Shown: positions 7,796 through 14,948 of the stretch, in pieces
Position numbering within the stretch: the first letter of the stretch is position 1
Layout: every line of letters begins with the position of its first letter
NCBI GenBank assembly: GCA_900769285.1
Contig: CAAGGB010000212.1
Coordinates: 1 to 19,126 of the forward strand
Source of the DNA: Victivallales bacterium
Lineage (GTDB): Bacteria; Verrucomicrobiota; Lentisphaeria; Oligosphaerales; Oligosphaeraceae
Length of the DNA: 19,126 bases
Direction of reading: 5' to 3'
Notes under the pieces: model-generated
What the model saw: the letters and a program-made list of their open reading frames with translations, nothing else
What the model was told of the DNA's origin: nothing
Databases searched by the model: none
Made by a program: the position numbers and the translations under genes

Positions 7796-7899
7796 TCTGC
7801 TCGATAGTCACACTCATGGCCACATGAATGGCTGGGGACATGGGCGTGCGAGTGCCAGGCGCGGAAGAGGTGGCATATGTCCTTTCTGATGGTACTCAT

Positions 7900-7927
7900 T
7901 TGACAAATTGACATTCAGAAGTAGAAT
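7900..7927 (+). promoter_or_regulatory. Near-consensus promoter for AAA_14/DUF4143 gene
   Basis: TTGACA (7900-7905, perfect) and TAGAAT (7922-7927, five of six) lie 16 bases apart. A second perfect TTGACA sits at 7908-7913, too close to this -10 to use it. The predicted start is near 7934, giving a leader of about 30-45 bases. Upstream, 7836-7882 holds a nested dyad (GGACAT...TGCCA...TGGCA...ATGTCC) that may be a binding site or chance. Confidence 0.7.
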
Positions 7928-7969
7928 TTATGGAGTACATCGTTGAGAAGACATAAGAATTTATGGAGT
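7923..7969 (+). repeat. 14-bp direct repeat spanning the ATPase start codon
   Basis: AGAATTTATGGAGT occurs at 7923-7936 and 7956-7969, 33 bases apart. The second copy contains the ATG at 7963. The first copy contains the promoter -10 and an ATG at 7930 that opens an eight-codon frame (MEYIVEKT, stop 7954-7956). Confidence 0.85.
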
Positions 7970-9117
7970 GTAATGTAGGAATGACTTATATTCCAAGAGC
8001 ATTGGAAGCAGAGTTGCGTCATCGTCTGTTTGGCGGCAAGGCACTGGTCATCTATGGTCCGCGCCAGAGCGGGAAGACCACGATGCTTCGTCATCTGATT
8101 GCTGACTGGGGCGGCGAGTATCTCTGGCTGAATGGTGACAGTCCAGATGTGAGGGCACGATTGACAGGCATATCGACGGCCGGGTGGCGTCTGCTGCTTG
8201 GGAAAAGTCGTCTGGTCGTGGTCGACGAGGCACAGCATATCGAAGGCATAGGCATGGCTTTGAAGTTGGTGACAGATGAATTGCCCGACGTTCAGGTCAT
8301 AGCCACAGGCTCTTCAGCGTTTGAGCTGATGAACCAGATGTCGGAACCGCTGACAGGGCGGAAGTTCGAGTATCGTCTGCTTCCCCTGTCGTTTGGGGAG
8401 CTGGTTGCGGCCAGGGGTATGCTGGGGGAGGTGGAGGAACGCGAGCGGCGCCTGCTCTTTGGGTCCTATCCTGATGTGATTGCTCATCCAGGCGATGAAC
8501 CCTTTCGGCTATCTGAAATAGCCGGTAGCTATTTGTTCAAGGATCTCTATGCTTTGGATGGGCTGAGGAAAACCAGTTGCCTTGATCGTTTAGTGCGGGC
8601 GCTGGCCTTTCAGATTGGCTCTGAGGTCAGCCTGTCAGAGCTGGCGTCCCTTGCTCGCATGGATGTCAGGACAGTGGATCGCTATCTTGATTTGCTGGCA
8701 AAATGCTATGTCATTTATCCACTTGGTGCATTCAGTAGAAATTTGCGTAATGAAATCAAAAAAGGCATCAAGATATATTTCTATGATTTGGGCATACGCA
8801 ACGCCGTCATTGGCAACTTTTCTCCCCTTGGCTCGCGGACAGATGCGGGACATATGTGGGAGAACTATCTCATCATGGAAAGAGTCAAGCGCAATGTGAA
8901 TCGTCCGTTTGCTCCGCATCCTTTCTTTTGGCGGACGACCGCACCAGAGAATCATGAAATAGACTACTTAGAGGAGGAGAATGGCCAGCTGTCTGTGTGG
9001 GAGATCAAGCTGAATGAGGCCACCAAGGCAAAGATTCCCAAGACGTTCCTAGGTGCCTATCCGGAAGCTGCCACGAGCATTCTCACTCCAGGAAACTACG
9101 ACAGCTTCTTGCTCTGA
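7963..9117 (+). CDS. AAA_14 / DUF4143 ATP-binding protein
   Basis: 384 residues from ATG 7963; ATG 7981 (MTYIPRALEAEL) is an equally plausible start because the family usually begins near that sequence. The N-terminal ATPase has Walker A GPRQSGKTT (32-40), Walker B LVVVDEA (84-90) and a sensor TGSS (115-118). A helical middle contains a winged-helix-like stretch (SLSELASLARMDVRTVDRYLDLL). The C-terminal DUF4143 region has WENYLIMERV and the EIDY...VWEIK pattern that resembles a PD-(D/E)XK nuclease core. The family is widespread and of unproven role, often proposed to belong to mobile or defence-related genes. It is alone here: no partner gene, own promoter, terminators on both sides. Base composition and codon use (many T/A third positions) differ from all neighbours, which suggests horizontal acquisition. 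The family call is firm; the function is unknown. Confidence 0.9.
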   Translation: MECNVGMTYIPRALEAELRHRLFGGKALVIYGPRQSGKTTMLRHLIADWGGEYLWLNGDSPDVRARLTGISTAGWRLLLGKSRLVVVDEAQHIEGIGMALKLVTDELPDVQVIATGSSAFELMNQMSEPLTGRKFEYRLLPLSFGELVAARGMLGEVEERERRLLFGSYPDVIAHPGDEPFRLSEIAGSYLFKDLYALDGLRKTSCLDRLVRALAFQIGSEVSLSELASLARMDVRTVDRYLDLLAKCYVIYPLGAFSRNLRNEIKKGIKIYFYDLGIRNAVIGNFSPLGSRTDAGHMWENYLIMERVKRNVNRPFAPHPFFWRTTAPENHEIDYLEEENGQLSVWEIKLNEATKAKIPKTFLGAYPEAATSILTPGNYDSFLL

Positions 9118-9132
9118 TTCATGGTTCCTATC

Positions 9133-9196
9133 CACAAAATACACAAAATAACAAAATACACAAAATAACAAAACACACAACACACAAAAAATAGGC
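9133..9196. repeat. A-rich short tandem repeat
   Basis: An imperfect repeat of CACAAAATA / ACAAAATA units (about four) degrades into CACACAACACACAAAAAA. It is very A-rich on the plus strand in an otherwise GC-rich genome and lies between the ATPase gene and the convergent operon's end. Confidence 0.8.
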
Positions 9197-9204
9197 AAAA
9201 GGGA

Positions 9205-9244
9205 AGGGGCGCCGCCGAACTGTGAGGAGCTGGGCGGCGCCCCT
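9205..9244 (-). terminator. Terminator of the minus-strand operon
   Basis: Perfect 12-base arms (9205-9216 and 9233-9244) enclose a 16-base loop. Read on the minus strand, the stem is followed by a broken T-rich run (TTTT, then TTTTTT). It sits about 50 bases beyond the last minus-strand gene. On the plus strand only TGTGTTGTGTG follows, so use by the ATPase gene is less certain. Confidence 0.7.
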
Positions 9245-9296
9245 GATGTGTTGTGTGTGGAGGGGGGGCGCTGGCTTGTGTCAGAAGCAGGTCAGG

Positions 9297-10556
9297 TCAC
9301 TTGGTTCTGCCGGTGTAGGCGTCGGCGCCGGAGTTGTCGATGGCGTACTTGAAGAATTCGCGTTCGGCCTTGCCGCGTGCGGCGTCCCAGGGGCGCGGGT
9401 TGCCGTTGAGCTGGACGGCCCAGAGCTTGAGTTCCTTGCGGTGCCAGTTGACCATGCAGTTGGTGCCCCAGGCGCCGCCGTGGCCGAACCAGGCGTCGTC
9501 GGTATCGGTCTCGGGCGCGGAGAGTCCGAGGGAGTAGCCGCCCATGCCCTTGGGGCGGGTGGACTTGGCGAGGAGCTCCTTGACGGTCTCCTCCTTGAGG
9601 ATGCGGACGCCGTTGTCGCCGACGCCGAGGTTCATGAGCATGCGGTAGAATTTGAGCTGGTCGCAGGCGGTGGTCCAGAGTCCGGCGCCGGCGGAGGCGA
9701 AGACATGGGCGTCGTTGTAGGGTCGCTGCTGCATGGGGTTTTCGCGGCGGTATTCGGCGGGGGCGTCCTTCTTGCAGTTGTACATCTCGACCTGCGTCTT
9801 GAGCTGTTCGTCGGTGGGCCAGAACCAGGTGGCCTTCATGCCGAGGGGGACGAGGACGCGTTCGGCGAGGAAGTCCTCCCAGCGCTTGCCGGTGATGGTC
9901 TCGACGATGGCGGCGCCGATGTCGATGCCGGTGTTGGAATACTGTGTCTTGGTTCCGGGCTCGAAGAGGAGGGGCGAGGCGGCGGCGATGGCGGCCGTCT
10001 GGCGGAGGGGCGCGCCGCCGCTCCAGCCGCCGCCCTTGATGTTGCCCTGCTTGGCGCAGATTTCGAAGGGGAAGCCGCCGGTGTGGTTCATGACCATGCG
10101 GACGGTGAGGACGTTCTTGGCGCGGTGGAGGGTGCGGACGCCGTCCTTGTTGGAGACCTGTACCCACAGGGTGCGGAATTCGGGCAGGTACTTGGAGACG
10201 GGGTCATCGAGGGAGAGCTTGCCCTCCTCGACGAGCATGGCGATGGTGACGCCGCAGAAGCCCTTGGTCTGGGAGCACTGCATGTAGACGTCATGGATGG
10301 TGATGGGGCGCTTGGCGGCGACGTCGGCGTAGCCGACGCAGGTGGTCTCCTGGAGTCCGCCCTTCTGGAAGATGCAGATGGCTCCGGGGAGCTGTCCGTT
10401 GTCGACGAAGGGCTGGAGGGCGGTCTTGGCGAAGTGGGTGCCGCTTTCGCGCACGCCAGGCGCCATGCAGTTCTCGGCGCGGGACGGACTTCCCGCCAGC
10501 AGGGTGAGGGCGGCCGACAGGGCCAGGGATTTGGACCAGAGTGACAGGCTCTTCAT
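9297..10556 (-). CDS. Secreted serine hydrolase, beta-lactamase/penicillin-binding fold
   Basis: 419 residues. The N-terminus is a signal peptide (MKSLSLWSKSLALSAALTLL, cleavage likely after SRA at 27), so the enzyme is periplasmic or outer-membrane. The class-C-like triad is present: SQTK at 95-98 (nucleophile Ser95 and Lys98), YSN at 206-208, and HGG in FGHGGAWG near the C-terminus. This fold (Pfam Beta-lactamase) covers esterases, D-aminopeptidases, carboxypeptidases and class C beta-lactamases; sequence alone does not say which, and antibiotic resistance should not be assumed. AAAAGGAGAACCC precedes ATG 10556, a strong Shine-Dalgarno sequence. It is the last gene of the operon, 44 bases after the TIM-barrel gene. 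Cleavage of an ester on a carbohydrate would fit the neighbours, but that is inference. Confidence 0.85.
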   Translation of the reverse strand: MKSLSLWSKSLALSAALTLLAGSPSRAENCMAPGVRESGTHFAKTALQPFVDNGQLPGAICIFQKGGLQETTCVGYADVAAKRPITIHDVYMQCSQTKGFCGVTIAMLVEEGKLSLDDPVSKYLPEFRTLWVQVSNKDGVRTLHRAKNVLTVRMVMNHTGGFPFEICAKQGNIKGGGWSGGAPLRQTAAIAAASPLLFEPGTKTQYSNTGIDIGAAIVETITGKRWEDFLAERVLVPLGMKATWFWPTDEQLKTQVEMYNCKKDAPAEYRRENPMQQRPYNDAHVFASAGAGLWTTACDQLKFYRMLMNLGVGDNGVRILKEETVKELLAKSTRPKGMGGYSLGLSAPETDTDDAWFGHGGAWGTNCMVNWHRKELKLWAVQLNGNPRPWDAARGKAEREFFKYAIDNSGADAYTGRTK

Positions 10557-10600
10557 GGGTTCTCCTTTTGCTTGCTTGTGTATGGGGGAGGGCACCGTCG

Positions 10601-11485
10601 TCAGGCGATGGGCGTCTCGGCGATGCGGGCGGTGATTTCCGCGGCGTTCTCCAGGAGGAAGATGAGTCGTTCCGCGTTGCGGAACTCGCGGGCGGGGTCG
10701 ATGGTGCGCTTCTGCCAGACGGGCGGATGGATGAAGCCGTGGGTCTCGAAGATGAGGACGACGGCCTGGGGGAGCTCGCGGATGGCGTCCATGACGGCGG
10801 GCCAGTCGATGACGCCGAGCATGGGGTACCAGTGGCATTCGTCGATGCCGTCGTAGTCGGAGAGGTGGAAGGCGCGGATGCGCGGGGCGAGGAGGCGGAT
10901 GGCGTCGGGCAGGGCCTCGGGATGGCCGCAGAGGTGGTTGACGTCGAGGCAGACGCCGACATGGTCGAGGGGGAAGCCGTCGGTCATGCGCTGGAGTTCG
11001 GCGGCATGGTTGGCGAGGCAGGAGCGGGGAAGCAGCTCGACGTTGAGCGAGACGTCGAGTTCGCGGCAGAGTGGCATGAGGTCGGCGAGCGTCTGGCGGA
11101 ACGCGTCGATGCAGCGCTGGCGCGGCTCGTCGTCGAGGGGGACGGGCTCGAGGCAGCCGTGGAGGGTGTAGTTGCGGCAGGCGAGGGGGCGGCAGGCGCG
11201 GAGGAAGCGCTCGACGCGTCGGACGGCCTGTCGGCGCTTCGCCTCGTCGGGGCTGGCGAAGTCCCAGCCGTCGCCGAAGGGGATGTGGATGGAGCCGACG
11301 ATGACCTCGTCGTGCGCCTGCATGAGGGCGAGGGCGCGGATTTGCGCGTCGAAGGCCTCTGGCTGCTCCAGGACGCTGGTGGCGCAGGAGAATTCGATGC
11401 GGCGGAGGCGGGCGGCGGCGCAGGCGCGTTGCCAGGCGGGGTCGGTCGCCAGGGCATTGGGGAATGACAGGGCGTAGCGATGCAT
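10601..11485 (-). CDS. Sugar phosphate isomerase/epimerase-like TIM barrel
   Basis: 294 residues of the xylose-isomerase-like/AP-endonuclease-2 family (Pfam AP_endonuc_2). Members isomerise or epimerise sugars and related acids with divalent metals. Candidate metal ligands stand at strand ends as expected: Glu150 (NVELLP), Asp181 and His184 (CLDVNHLCGH), His207 (AFHLSDYDG), His218 and Glu247 (IFETHG). No signal peptide, so cytoplasmic. CGGAGAA precedes the ATG at 11485 at good distance. It lies 39 bases after the pyrK-like gene and 44 before the hydrolase. With the kinase and aldolase genes upstream it may feed a sugar acid into that route. The exact substrate cannot be read from the sequence. 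Confidence 0.82.
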   Translation of the reverse strand: MHRYALSFPNALATDPAWQRACAAARLRRIEFSCATSVLEQPEAFDAQIRALALMQAHDEVIVGSIHIPFGDGWDFASPDEAKRRQAVRRVERFLRACRPLACRNYTLHGCLEPVPLDDEPRQRCIDAFRQTLADLMPLCRELDVSLNVELLPRSCLANHAAELQRMTDGFPLDHVGVCLDVNHLCGHPEALPDAIRLLAPRIRAFHLSDYDGIDECHWYPMLGVIDWPAVMDAIRELPQAVVLIFETHGFIHPPVWQKRTIDPAREFRNAERLIFLLENAAEITARIAETPIA

Positions 11486-11524
11486 GGGCGGTTCTCCGGT
11501 GGTTGGGTGATGGCGGTCCGTCAG

Positions 11525-12328
11525 TCAGTCCCAGTGGATGCGGCGGGCGTCGTAGACGGGTCCTTCGAGGCAGGAGCGTGAGTAGCGCCAGCCGTCCTGG
11601 TTGTCGGCCTTGACCTTGACGACGCAGGCGAAGCAGGCGCCGATGCCGCAGCACATGGGGTGGTCGAGGGAGATTTCGGTGTCGATGCCGGCGGGCAGGG
11701 CAGCGTCGGCGACGGCCTTGAGCATGGGGTTTGGGCCGCAGGCGGCGATGCGCCGGAGGTTGCCGCTGCGGATTTCGTCCTCGAGGAGTGCGGTGACGAA
11801 GCCCTTGGCGCCGCAGGTGCCGTCGTTGGTGGAGACGCGGACGCGGCAGCCGAGCGCGGCGTATTCGGCCATGAGGAGGAGGTCGCCGGCGGTTCGTCCG
11901 CCGATGAGGACGACGGGCTTGCGGGCGGCGCGCTTGGCGAGGAGGAAGGTGGCGGCGCAGCCGTAGCCGCCGGCGACGATGGCGGTGGGCTCGTCGGCGG
12001 CGGGGAGGGTGAAGGGGGTTCCGAGCGGTCCGAGGAGGTTGATGACGGTGCCGGGCTCGGAGACGGTGGCGAGGAATTCGGTGCCGTTGCCGACGACCTT
12101 GTAGATGATGGAGAGGCGTCCCGTCTCGGGGTCGGCGTCGTAGATGCTGAAGGGTCGGCGGAGGATGCGTTCGCCGAGTCCGGGGAGTCGGAGGTGGATG
12201 AACTGTCCGGGCTGCGCGGTCTCGGCGATGTCGGGCACGAAGAGGTCGAGCTGATGGTAGTCGCCCTGGATGGTCCGGTTGGAGACGAGGAGGGCGTCGG
12301 TCTGTCTGGGGAAGGTCGTCGTCGTCAT
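11525..12328 (-). CDS. pyrK: PyrK-type dihydroorotate dehydrogenase electron-transfer subunit
   Basis: 267 residues. PyrK passes electrons from the catalytic PyrD subunit (class 1B) through a 2Fe-2S cluster and FAD to NAD+ in pyrimidine synthesis. The FAD-binding RPFSI is at 58-62, the NAD-binding part has IVAGGYGCAATFLLAKRA and the ACGPNPML signature, and the cluster ligands are Cys227, Cys232, Cys235 and Cys253 (MCCGIGACFACVV, then SRSC). Length is normal for PyrK. The catalytic partner pyrD is not next to it, unlike the usual pyrK-pyrD pair. The neighbours are sugar-acid genes, so an alternative partner cannot be excluded. No Shine-Dalgarno sequence precedes ATG 12328 (leader CCATCCCCACC); it starts 27 bases after the aldolase stop and may depend on coupling. 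Confidence 0.9.
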   Translation of the reverse strand: MTTTTFPRQTDALLVSNRTIQGDYHQLDLFVPDIAETAQPGQFIHLRLPGLGERILRRPFSIYDADPETGRLSIIYKVVGNGTEFLATVSEPGTVINLLGPLGTPFTLPAADEPTAIVAGGYGCAATFLLAKRAARKPVVLIGGRTAGDLLLMAEYAALGCRVRVSTNDGTCGAKGFVTALLEDEIRSGNLRRIAACGPNPMLKAVADAALPAGIDTEISLDHPMCCGIGACFACVVKVKADNQDGWRYSRSCLEGPVYDARRIHWD

Positions 12329-12355
12329 GGTGGGGATGGTGTTGGGGAGGTCAGG

Positions 12356-12970
12356 TCAGGCTCGTGGTGCGGTGGCGGCCTTGGCGATGGCGATGGCGTC
12401 GGCGCGGAGCTGTTCGAGCGTCTTGCCGGGCTTGTAGATGGCGGAGCCGATGCCGACGCCGCAGCAGACGTCGAGGAACGCGGGGATGTTGGCGGCGTTG
12501 ACGCCGCCGACGGCGAGGATGGGCTTCTTGACGACGGCCTTGAGGTCCTTGATGTAGGCGGGGCCGAGCTGTCCGGCGGGGAACAGCTTGAGGTAGTCGG
12601 CGCCGGCCTTGCAGGCTGCGAACGCCTCGGTGGCGGTGAAGAAGCCGGGGATGGAGAGCATGCCGAGGCGGACGGTCTCGCGAATGACGTCGGGGTCGGT
12701 GTTGGGGGAGATGACGAAGGCGCCGCCGGCGGCGTGGACGTTCTGGACGTCGGCGGTGGAGAGGACGGTGCCTGCCCCGACGAGCTGGCGTCCGGCGGCG
12801 TGCGCGGCGGCGCGGGCGATGGACTCGCAGGGGTTCGGGGAGTTGAGGGGGATTTCGAGCAGCGTGATGCCGGCTTCAAGGAGGACATCGCAGACGGCGC
12901 AGACCTCATCGGGCGTGACGCCGCGGAGGATGGCGACGGCGGGGCACTGGGACAGCTTTTCCTGGAACAT
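12356..12970 (-). CDS. 2-keto-3-deoxy-6-phosphogalactonate/-gluconate aldolase (DgoA/Eda family)
   Basis: 204 residues from ATG 12970. It splits 2-keto-3-deoxy-6-phospho sugar acids into pyruvate and glyceraldehyde-3-phosphate in the cytoplasm. The class I aldolase residues are visible: Arg16 (AILRG), Glu39 (EIPLNSP) and the Schiff-base Lys128 (YLKLFP), with GAGTVL at 65-70 and a phosphate-binding AVGGV. EIPLNSP and AILRGVTPDE resemble DgoA more than Eda, which would favour the galactonate route; the distinction is tentative. An in-frame ATG at 12985 (MESPTM...) exists, but its ATGGAG supplies GGAG (12980-12983) nine bases before ATG 12970, and no site precedes 12985, so 12970 is preferred. 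The gene follows the KDG kinase by 56 bases, and together they make the last two steps of the pathway. Confidence 0.9.
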   Translation of the reverse strand: MFQEKLSQCPAVAILRGVTPDEVCAVCDVLLEAGITLLEIPLNSPNPCESIARAAAHAAGRQLVGAGTVLSTADVQNVHAAGGAFVISPNTDPDVIRETVRLGMLSIPGFFTATEAFAACKAGADYLKLFPAGQLGPAYIKDLKAVVKKPILAVGGVNAANIPAFLDVCCGVGIGSAIYKPGKTLEQLRADAIAIAKAATAPRA

Positions 12971-12979
12971 GGTGGGAGA

Positions 12980-12983
12980 CTCC
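12980..12983 (-). promoter_or_regulatory. Shine-Dalgarno GGAG choosing the aldolase start
   Basis: On the minus strand GGAG lies nine bases before ATG 12970 and overlaps the competing in-frame ATG at 12985. This favours the shorter protein, whose N-terminus also matches the DgoA length. Confidence 0.6.
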
Positions 12984-13026
12984 ATGCGGTGGGTTACGAG
13001 GGTGTTGGGGGATGGGCGGCCGGCCG

Positions 13027-14118
13027 TCAGCGCTGGACGCGTCCGGAGGCGGAGCCTTTGACGAGGCTGAGGACCTCGGCGCGGGAGACGCGGTTGTAGT
13101 CGCCGGGGATGGTGTGCTTGAGGGCGGAGGCGGCGACGGCGAAGCGAATCTGGAACTGCGGGTCGTCGTCGAGGGTGGCGGCGACGAGGAGTCCGGCGCA
13201 GAACGAGTCGCCGCCTCCAAAGCGGTCGACGATGTCGTGGATTTCGTAGGGCGCGTAGTGTCCGTCGGCGTCGAGGGGTGCGAAGAAGGGCTGGTCGAGG
13301 CGGGTGTCGTAGAGCATGCCGCCCCAGTTGTTGTGGTCGGCGGAGTGGGACTCGCGGAGGGTGATGGCGATTTTGGCGGCCTTGGGGAAGCGCCGGGCGA
13401 GCTGTCGCGCGACGTCGGCGTAGCCCTGGACGTTGAGCTGTCCCTGGTCGATGGCGGTGTGTTCGGCGTGGATGCCGAAGACGTCGGCGGCGTCCTCCTC
13501 GTTGCCGATGATGATGTCGGCGAGTGCGGCGATGGGCTCCATGCAGCGCTGGGCGAGGTCGTTGCGGGCGGTTCCGGGCTCCCAGTTCCAGAGCTTCTTG
13601 CGGTAGTTGAGGTCGACGGAGAGGGTGATGCCCTGGCTGGCGGCCTGTCGGGCGATGGCGAGCGTCGTCTCGAAGGCGTTGCGGGAGAGGGCGGGGGTGA
13701 TGCCGGTGAGGTGGAGGTGTCCGACGCCCTCGAGCATGGCGGCGAGGTCGTAGGCGTCGGGGCCGAGCTCGGCGATGGTGGAGTGCTCGCGGTCGTAGAG
13801 GACGGCGGAGCCGCGCATGTTGGAGCCGTGTTCGGCGTAGTAGACGCCCATGCGGCCGGTGGGCGCGAGGAGGACGCGGGAGACGTCGACGCCGAGGCCG
13901 GCGAGCTCGCCGGTGCAGGCGTGGGCGATGGCGTTGTCGGGGAGGGCGGTCAGGTAGCGTGCGCGGCAGCCGAGCATGGCGACGGAGGCGCAGACGTTGG
14001 CCTCGCCGCCGCCGTAGGTGGCCTCCAGGCGTCCGGGAAGCACCTGCGAGAAGCGCTTCTTGCCCTCGGGGCAGAGGCGGAGCATGATTTCACCAAATCC
14101 AGCGAAGAGCTTGTCCAT
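13027..14118 (-). CDS. 2-keto-3-deoxygluconate kinase, PfkB family
   Basis: 363 residues. PfkB-family sugar kinase; the closest recognisable type is KdgK, which phosphorylates 2-keto-3-deoxygluconate (or the galacto form) with ATP. N-terminal substrate region: GFGEIMLRLCPE, then YGGGEANVCASVAMLG. DLNYRKKLW in the middle is typical of KDG kinases. The C-terminal ATP/anion-hole signature RFGGGDSFCAGL holds the catalytic base Asp304. Start ATG 14118 has AAGGA nine bases upstream. Its product is the substrate of the aldolase gene that follows 56 bases later, so the two form a module for uronate, aldonate or pectin-type sugar acids. The dehydratase and isomerase steps before it are not in the window. 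A ribokinase- or fructokinase-like specificity is less likely. Confidence 0.88.
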   Translation of the reverse strand: MDKLFAGFGEIMLRLCPEGKKRFSQVLPGRLEATYGGGEANVCASVAMLGCRARYLTALPDNAIAHACTGELAGLGVDVSRVLLAPTGRMGVYYAEHGSNMRGSAVLYDREHSTIAELGPDAYDLAAMLEGVGHLHLTGITPALSRNAFETTLAIARQAASQGITLSVDLNYRKKLWNWEPGTARNDLAQRCMEPIAALADIIIGNEEDAADVFGIHAEHTAIDQGQLNVQGYADVARQLARRFPKAAKIAITLRESHSADHNNWGGMLYDTRLDQPFFAPLDADGHYAPYEIHDIVDRFGGGDSFCAGLLVAATLDDDPQFQIRFAVAASALKHTIPGDYNRVSRAEVLSLVKGSASGRVQR

Positions 14119-14168
14119 GGTCGGGGTCCTTGGGTGTTTTTGGGGGAGTGGGTGGGGGCTGGCGTGTC

Positions 14169-14924
14169 CTAGCGTGCCCGGAAGAAGCGGATGGCGTTGT
14201 CGGTGGTGGTCTGTTCGACGGTCTCGACGGCTAGTCCCCGTTCCTGGGCGACGCGCTGTCCGATGAGTGGGATGAAGGCGGGGCGGTTGCGCTTGCCGCG
14301 GTGGGGCTTGGGGGCGAGGTAGGGCGAGTCGGTCTCGATGAGGAGCCGGTCGAGCGGGATGTGCGCGAGGGACTCGCGGATGTTGTCGGCCTTGTTGAAG
14401 GTGACCATGCCGTTGACGGAGAGCATGGCGCCGAGCTCCAGCCACTGCTCGGCCTCGGCGGGCGTGTCGGCGAACGAGTGGATGAGGAAGGGGAAGCCCG
14501 GTGCGAGGTGCGCCCGCACGATGTCCAGGCAGTCCTGGAACGCCTGGCGGCAGTGGATGACGATGGGCTTGTCCAGCTCCTGGGCGAAGTCGAGGAAGCG
14601 GGCGAAGACGCGTCGCTGGGCCTCGCGCGGCGCGAAGTCGTAGAAGTAGTCGAGGCCGATTTCGCCGACGGCGAGGCATCCGGGCGACTGGTGCCATTCG
14701 CGGAAGGGCTCGAGGGAGTCGAAGGACTCGGCGGCGTGGGGGTGGAGTCCGGCGGCGGTGAAGACGCCGTGGTCGGGGTCGCCGAGCCGGACGGTGCGTG
14801 CGCAGTCGTTCAGGGAGGTTCCGAGAATCATGAAGCGGGTGACGCCCGCCTGGCGGGCGTCGTCGAGGACCTGTCCGGGGCAGTCCTCCTCGTCCAGATG
14901 GAAATGCGAGTCAAACCAGGTCAT
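14169..14924 (-). CDS. tatD: TatD-family metal-dependent hydrolase (DNase)
   Basis: 251 residues, a normal TatD length. TatD proteins are TIM-barrel metalloenzymes with 3'-5' exonuclease activity on DNA or RNA, acting in the cytoplasm. All metal ligands are in place: His7 and His9 (SHFHLD), Glu88 (GEIGLDYFYD), His124 (VIHCRQ), His149 (LIHSF) and Asp199 (IETDSPYLAP). No Shine-Dalgarno sequence precedes ATG 14924 (leader CGCTCACCCC). It starts 24 bases after the isomerase stop codon and is followed after 50 bases by the KDG kinase. Nothing in the operon suggests more than a housekeeping role. Confidence 0.93.
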   Translation of the reverse strand: MTWFDSHFHLDEEDCPGQVLDDARQAGVTRFMILGTSLNDCARTVRLGDPDHGVFTAAGLHPHAAESFDSLEPFREWHQSPGCLAVGEIGLDYFYDFAPREAQRRVFARFLDFAQELDKPIVIHCRQAFQDCLDIVRAHLAPGFPFLIHSFADTPAEAEQWLELGAMLSVNGMVTFNKADNIRESLAHIPLDRLLIETDSPYLAPKPHRGKRNRPAFIPLIGQRVAQERGLAVETVEQTTTDNAIRFFRAR

Positions 14925-14948
14925 GGGGTGAGCGGAGATGGGATGGGG

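Noticed and set aside
7796..9204. Insertion sequence or prophage remnant
   Set aside because: No transposase or integrase, no matching terminal inverted repeats and no target-site duplication could be found at the edges.
9222..10544. A 440-codon open frame on the plus strand
   Set aside because: Opposite the secreted hydrolase gene, Gly/Val/Ala-rich low-complexity product and no RBS.
9297..10556. Antibiotic-resistance class C beta-lactamase
   Set aside because: The fold and triad are shared by many esterases and peptidases; context is sugar-acid metabolism, and nothing specific to AmpC enzymes is seen.
11660..14172. Two long plus-strand open frames (11660-13099 and 13012-14172)
   Set aside because: Shadows of pyrK, the aldolase and the kinase; the products are Gly/Asp/Val-rich without motifs.
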